Source: Phycisphaerae bacterium
GTDB lineage: Bacteria; Planctomycetota; Phycisphaerae; UBA1845; Fen-1342
DNA length: 6,959 nt
Direction of reading: 5' to 3'
Assembly: GCA_016935035.1 (NCBI GenBank)
Contig: JAFGRR010000573.1
Coordinates: forward strand, 1 to 6,959
Shown here: piece after piece, positions 5,528 through 6,959 of the stretch
How positions within the stretch are numbered: the stretch's first letter is position 1
Layout of the letters: every line of letters starts with the position of its first letter
Translations under genes and position numbers: made by a program
The notes under the pieces: model-generated
Told to the model about the DNA's origin: nothing
Database searches by the model: none
What the model saw: only the letters and a program-made list of their open reading frames with translations

Positions 5528-6528
5528 CGCGGTTGCGTGGTTGGTGGTGGTGTATCGGCGACTGGCGCGCGAGAGGCGGGCACGATCCGTATTGACTCAT
5601 CGGGGATGCCGCGCGCCCGGAGCCCATCGAGCAGGGCGTGCACGTCCGCGCGCAGTGGACGATCGGCGTGGATGACCTGGACGTGGTCCGGACGCAAGCG
5701 TCGCGCTGATTGGAGCAAGTCAGCGAAATCGGCCGCCGAGACGACCCGCTCATTTACGGCCAGGACGCCGCGGAAGTCCAGCGTCGCCACGCACTCCCGA
5801 GGTTGAGCCGCGCGGATCACCATTGTCACCGGCGTTTCGGGCGGCGGGATGGCGGCCGTGTTGGCGCAGACCCATAGCTCTTCGAGCCGGCTGGGGAAGC
5901 TGCGCGTGTAGGAAATCAGGCTGTCGGGTTTGTCGACGACGGCGATGCCGGCGCCGCTGGCGTCGGACGCAGAGGTGCCATCCGGTAGGATGACCGAGCC
6001 GCCGAAGATCCACGGCCGCGCGACCGGCGGACAGCCGTACTCGTACTCGCGCAGCCAATCATATGCATTCACCTGACGGCGCTGGCCGTCGGCTACCCAC
6101 TCGAACAAGATGTCCACCAGGTCGCCAGTTGGTGGGTCGAAGGCGTCGCGGGATTCGTTCCAGCGCGGCGGGTGTCCGGGGGTTAGGCCGATCAAGCCAA
6201 GTGCCATGTAGATGTGCATGGCCGAGGCCTCGCAGCGGACGATGCTCTCGTGCTCCTTGCCTGGAAAGCAGGCGAGGAACTCCAGTGTGCCGGCGCGCAG
6301 CACGACGCGTGTGTCCACCAGCACGGCGCGTGACGCCCAGTCGATGCGCACGCCGGGTTGAAACGCAACGGGTTCGCGTCTGACTCGTGTGGGCTGTGAC
6401 GAGGGCGAACCGCTTGGTGGGTCGTCTGAGTTGGCGGCTGGCGGCATGACCATCAGCAGTGTGAAGGCCAGTAACGAAAACCGCCCGACGCGTGACGCCG
6501 GGCGGTGTTGGCTTCTGGGTGACCGCAT
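5524..6528 (-). CDS. Exported YdjY-domain protein with ExbD/TolR-like C-terminal domain
   Basis: This is a 334-residue protein. Residues 1-33 form a signal sequence (basic start, hydrophobic 'FSLLAFTLLMVM', then 'PPAANS'); a Pro/Ser linker follows to about 52. Residues 60-225 match the YdjY-domain pattern known from planctomycete exported proteins: 'LEFLACFPGKEHESIV' at 82-97, 'AMHIYMALGLIGLTPGHP' at 103-120, 'WIFGGS' at 173-178. Residues 235-316 read like the periplasmic domain of ExbD/TolR: 'LAVNERVVSAADFADLL', 'VQVIHADRPLRADVHALLD', 'LRARGI' then strand residues. ExbD proteins pair with ExbB motors, but the usual TM helix just before that domain is missing. The tail is 'PPPTTQPR'. The start at 6528 lies 12 nt after the secretin stop, with only a weak GGA-type ribosome site. 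Its opening codons contain a terminator-like hairpin. The YdjY call is fairly sure; the ExbD-like call is inference from pattern. Confidence 0.78.
   Translation of the reverse strand: MRSPRSQHRPASRVGRFSLLAFTLLMVMPPAANSDDPPSGSPSSQPTRVRREPVAFQPGVRIDWASRAVLVDTRVVLRAGTLEFLACFPGKEHESIVRCEASAMHIYMALGLIGLTPGHPPRWNESRDAFDPPTGDLVDILFEWVADGQRRQVNAYDWLREYEYGCPPVARPWIFGGSVILPDGTSASDASGAGIAVVDKPDSLISYTRSFPSRLEELWVCANTAAIPPPETPVTMVIRAAQPRECVATLDFRGVLAVNERVVSAADFADLLQSARRLRPDHVQVIHADRPLRADVHALLDGLRARGIPDESIRIVPASRAPVADTPPPTTQPR
6481..6505 (-). terminator. Terminator-like hairpin inside the start of the YdjY-domain gene
   Basis: On the minus strand, CCGCCCGGCG (6505-6496), loop TCA, then CGC, a 2-nt bulge and CGGGCGG (6487-6481) form a very GC-rich stem. 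It is followed directly by TTTTCGTTA (6480-6472). This has the form of an intrinsic terminator about 36 bases past the secretin stop codon, yet it occupies codons 8-16 of the downstream gene. It could end most secretin transcripts, act as an attenuator, or simply be coding sequence in a GC-rich genome. Confidence 0.5.
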
Positions 6529-6540
6529 TGTGAGTTCCGT

Positions 6541-6959
6541 TTAGTCGCCCGTGCTCCCCAGTGTTGGGAAGGCCTCGGCCTCAGCCTCCTCGGGAATGAT
6601 GATGCTGGACTTGAGGAGGACGTAGATCGTCTGGGTGTCCTTGACCGTCGAGGTATTCGTGAAGGCGCGTTTGAGGATCGGGATCTGGCTGAGGATCGGG
6701 ACGCCGACGTCGATTTCGGCCTCGCCGACACGTTTGATTCCACCAAGCAGCACGGTGCCGCCATCTGGGATCGAGGCGACGGTGTTGATGGTGTTCTGAT
6801 CCTGCTCGTATTTCTCGACGGTCAGTCCTGGGCTGTTGCCGCTGGCCCGTTGGACGGTGAATGGCGTAATGATCGGTTCGCCGTTGTTCTCGATCCGAAT
6901 GTTGACGGTGACGTACTGTTTATTGGGGGTCACGTTGACATTGCGCAGGGTCATGGTGA
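6541..6959 (-). CDS. Secretin C-terminal part (GspD/PilQ-type), 5' end missing
   Basis: The last 139 residues of a secretin-family protein, open to the right window edge, so the start is outside; the ATG at 6954 is internal. Family marks are 'IPDGGTVLLGGI', 'VGVPILSQIPILKRAFTN' (normally VPxLSxIPxLGxLF-like) and a late strand 'QTIYVLLKSSIIIPEE'. The upstream piece 'KQYVTVNIRIENN' fits the strand region before the lip of the barrel. Secretins form large outer-membrane rings used by type II secretion, type IV pili and related machines; which one applies here needs the missing N domains. The acidic tail ('EEAEAEAFPTLGSTGD') resembles the extensions after the barrel. It lies 12 nt upstream of the YdjY/ExbD-like gene on the same strand, which suggests cotranscription. 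Confidence 0.9.
   Translation of the reverse strand, partial: TMTLRNVNVTPNKQYVTVNIRIENNGEPIITPFTVQRASGNSPGLTVEKYEQDQNTINTVASIPDGGTVLLGGIKRVGEAEIDVGVPILSQIPILKRAFTNTSTVKDTQTIYVLLKSSIIIPEEAEAEAFPTLGSTGD

Noticed and set aside
1..6959. CRISPR arrays, insertion sequences, integrases, att sites or defence genes
   Set aside because: No spaced direct repeats, transposase motifs or tRNA-end duplications were seen. The tRNA has no integrase gene beside it.

Overview
This 6,959-base window is GC-rich and bacterial. I infer a member of the Planctomycetota, possibly the class Phycisphaerae. The grounds are a secreted YdjY-domain protein (a family common in planctomycetes), several envelope proteins of unknown function, and Thr/Ser/Gln/Pro-rich tails such as 'TSQPASSTP' and 'PPPTTQPR'. 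This assignment rests on protein style only, with no marker gene.

Layout from left to right. (1) 1-636 (+): the 3' part of a small SAM-dependent methyltransferase gene, cut by the window edge. (2) 638-889 (-): a one-domain Nfu/NifU-C iron-sulfur carrier, convergent with the methyltransferase gene and one base from it. (3) 966-1039 (-): a tRNA with anticodon UAA (Leu) but a 5-nt variable loop, which is the wrong class for a bacterial tRNA-Leu. (4) 1199-2446 (+): full-length CinA (MoCF-like domain plus NMN-deamidase/PncC domain). (5) 2575-3753 (+): an exported TPR protein. (6) 3812-3844: a perfect 15-bp hairpin terminator between convergent genes. (7) 3872-4927 (-): a probable lipoprotein of unknown function, with a possible promoter at 5021-5049. 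(8) 5099-5527 (+): a receiver-only response regulator, divergent from the lipoprotein gene. (9) 5524-6528 (-): an exported protein with a YdjY domain followed by what looks like an ExbD/TolR-type periplasmic domain; its stop codon overlaps that of the response regulator. (10) 6541-6959 (-): the C-terminal end of a secretin (GspD/PilQ-type outer-membrane channel), cut by the right edge. Its stop codon lies 12 nt upstream of gene 9.

Housekeeping genes (cinA, nfu, tRNA) sit beside envelope genes, and most neighbours run in opposite directions. The only convincing operon is secretin followed by the YdjY/ExbD-like gene, which suggests that the latter works in or near an envelope secretion or pilus machine. 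I see no mobile element, CRISPR array, integrase or defence system, and no complete new multi-gene system. The features most worth a second look are the class-I tRNA with a Leu(UAA) anticodon, the YdjY/ExbD-like domain combination, and a terminator-like hairpin inside the first codons of that gene, next to a rare TTA codon.
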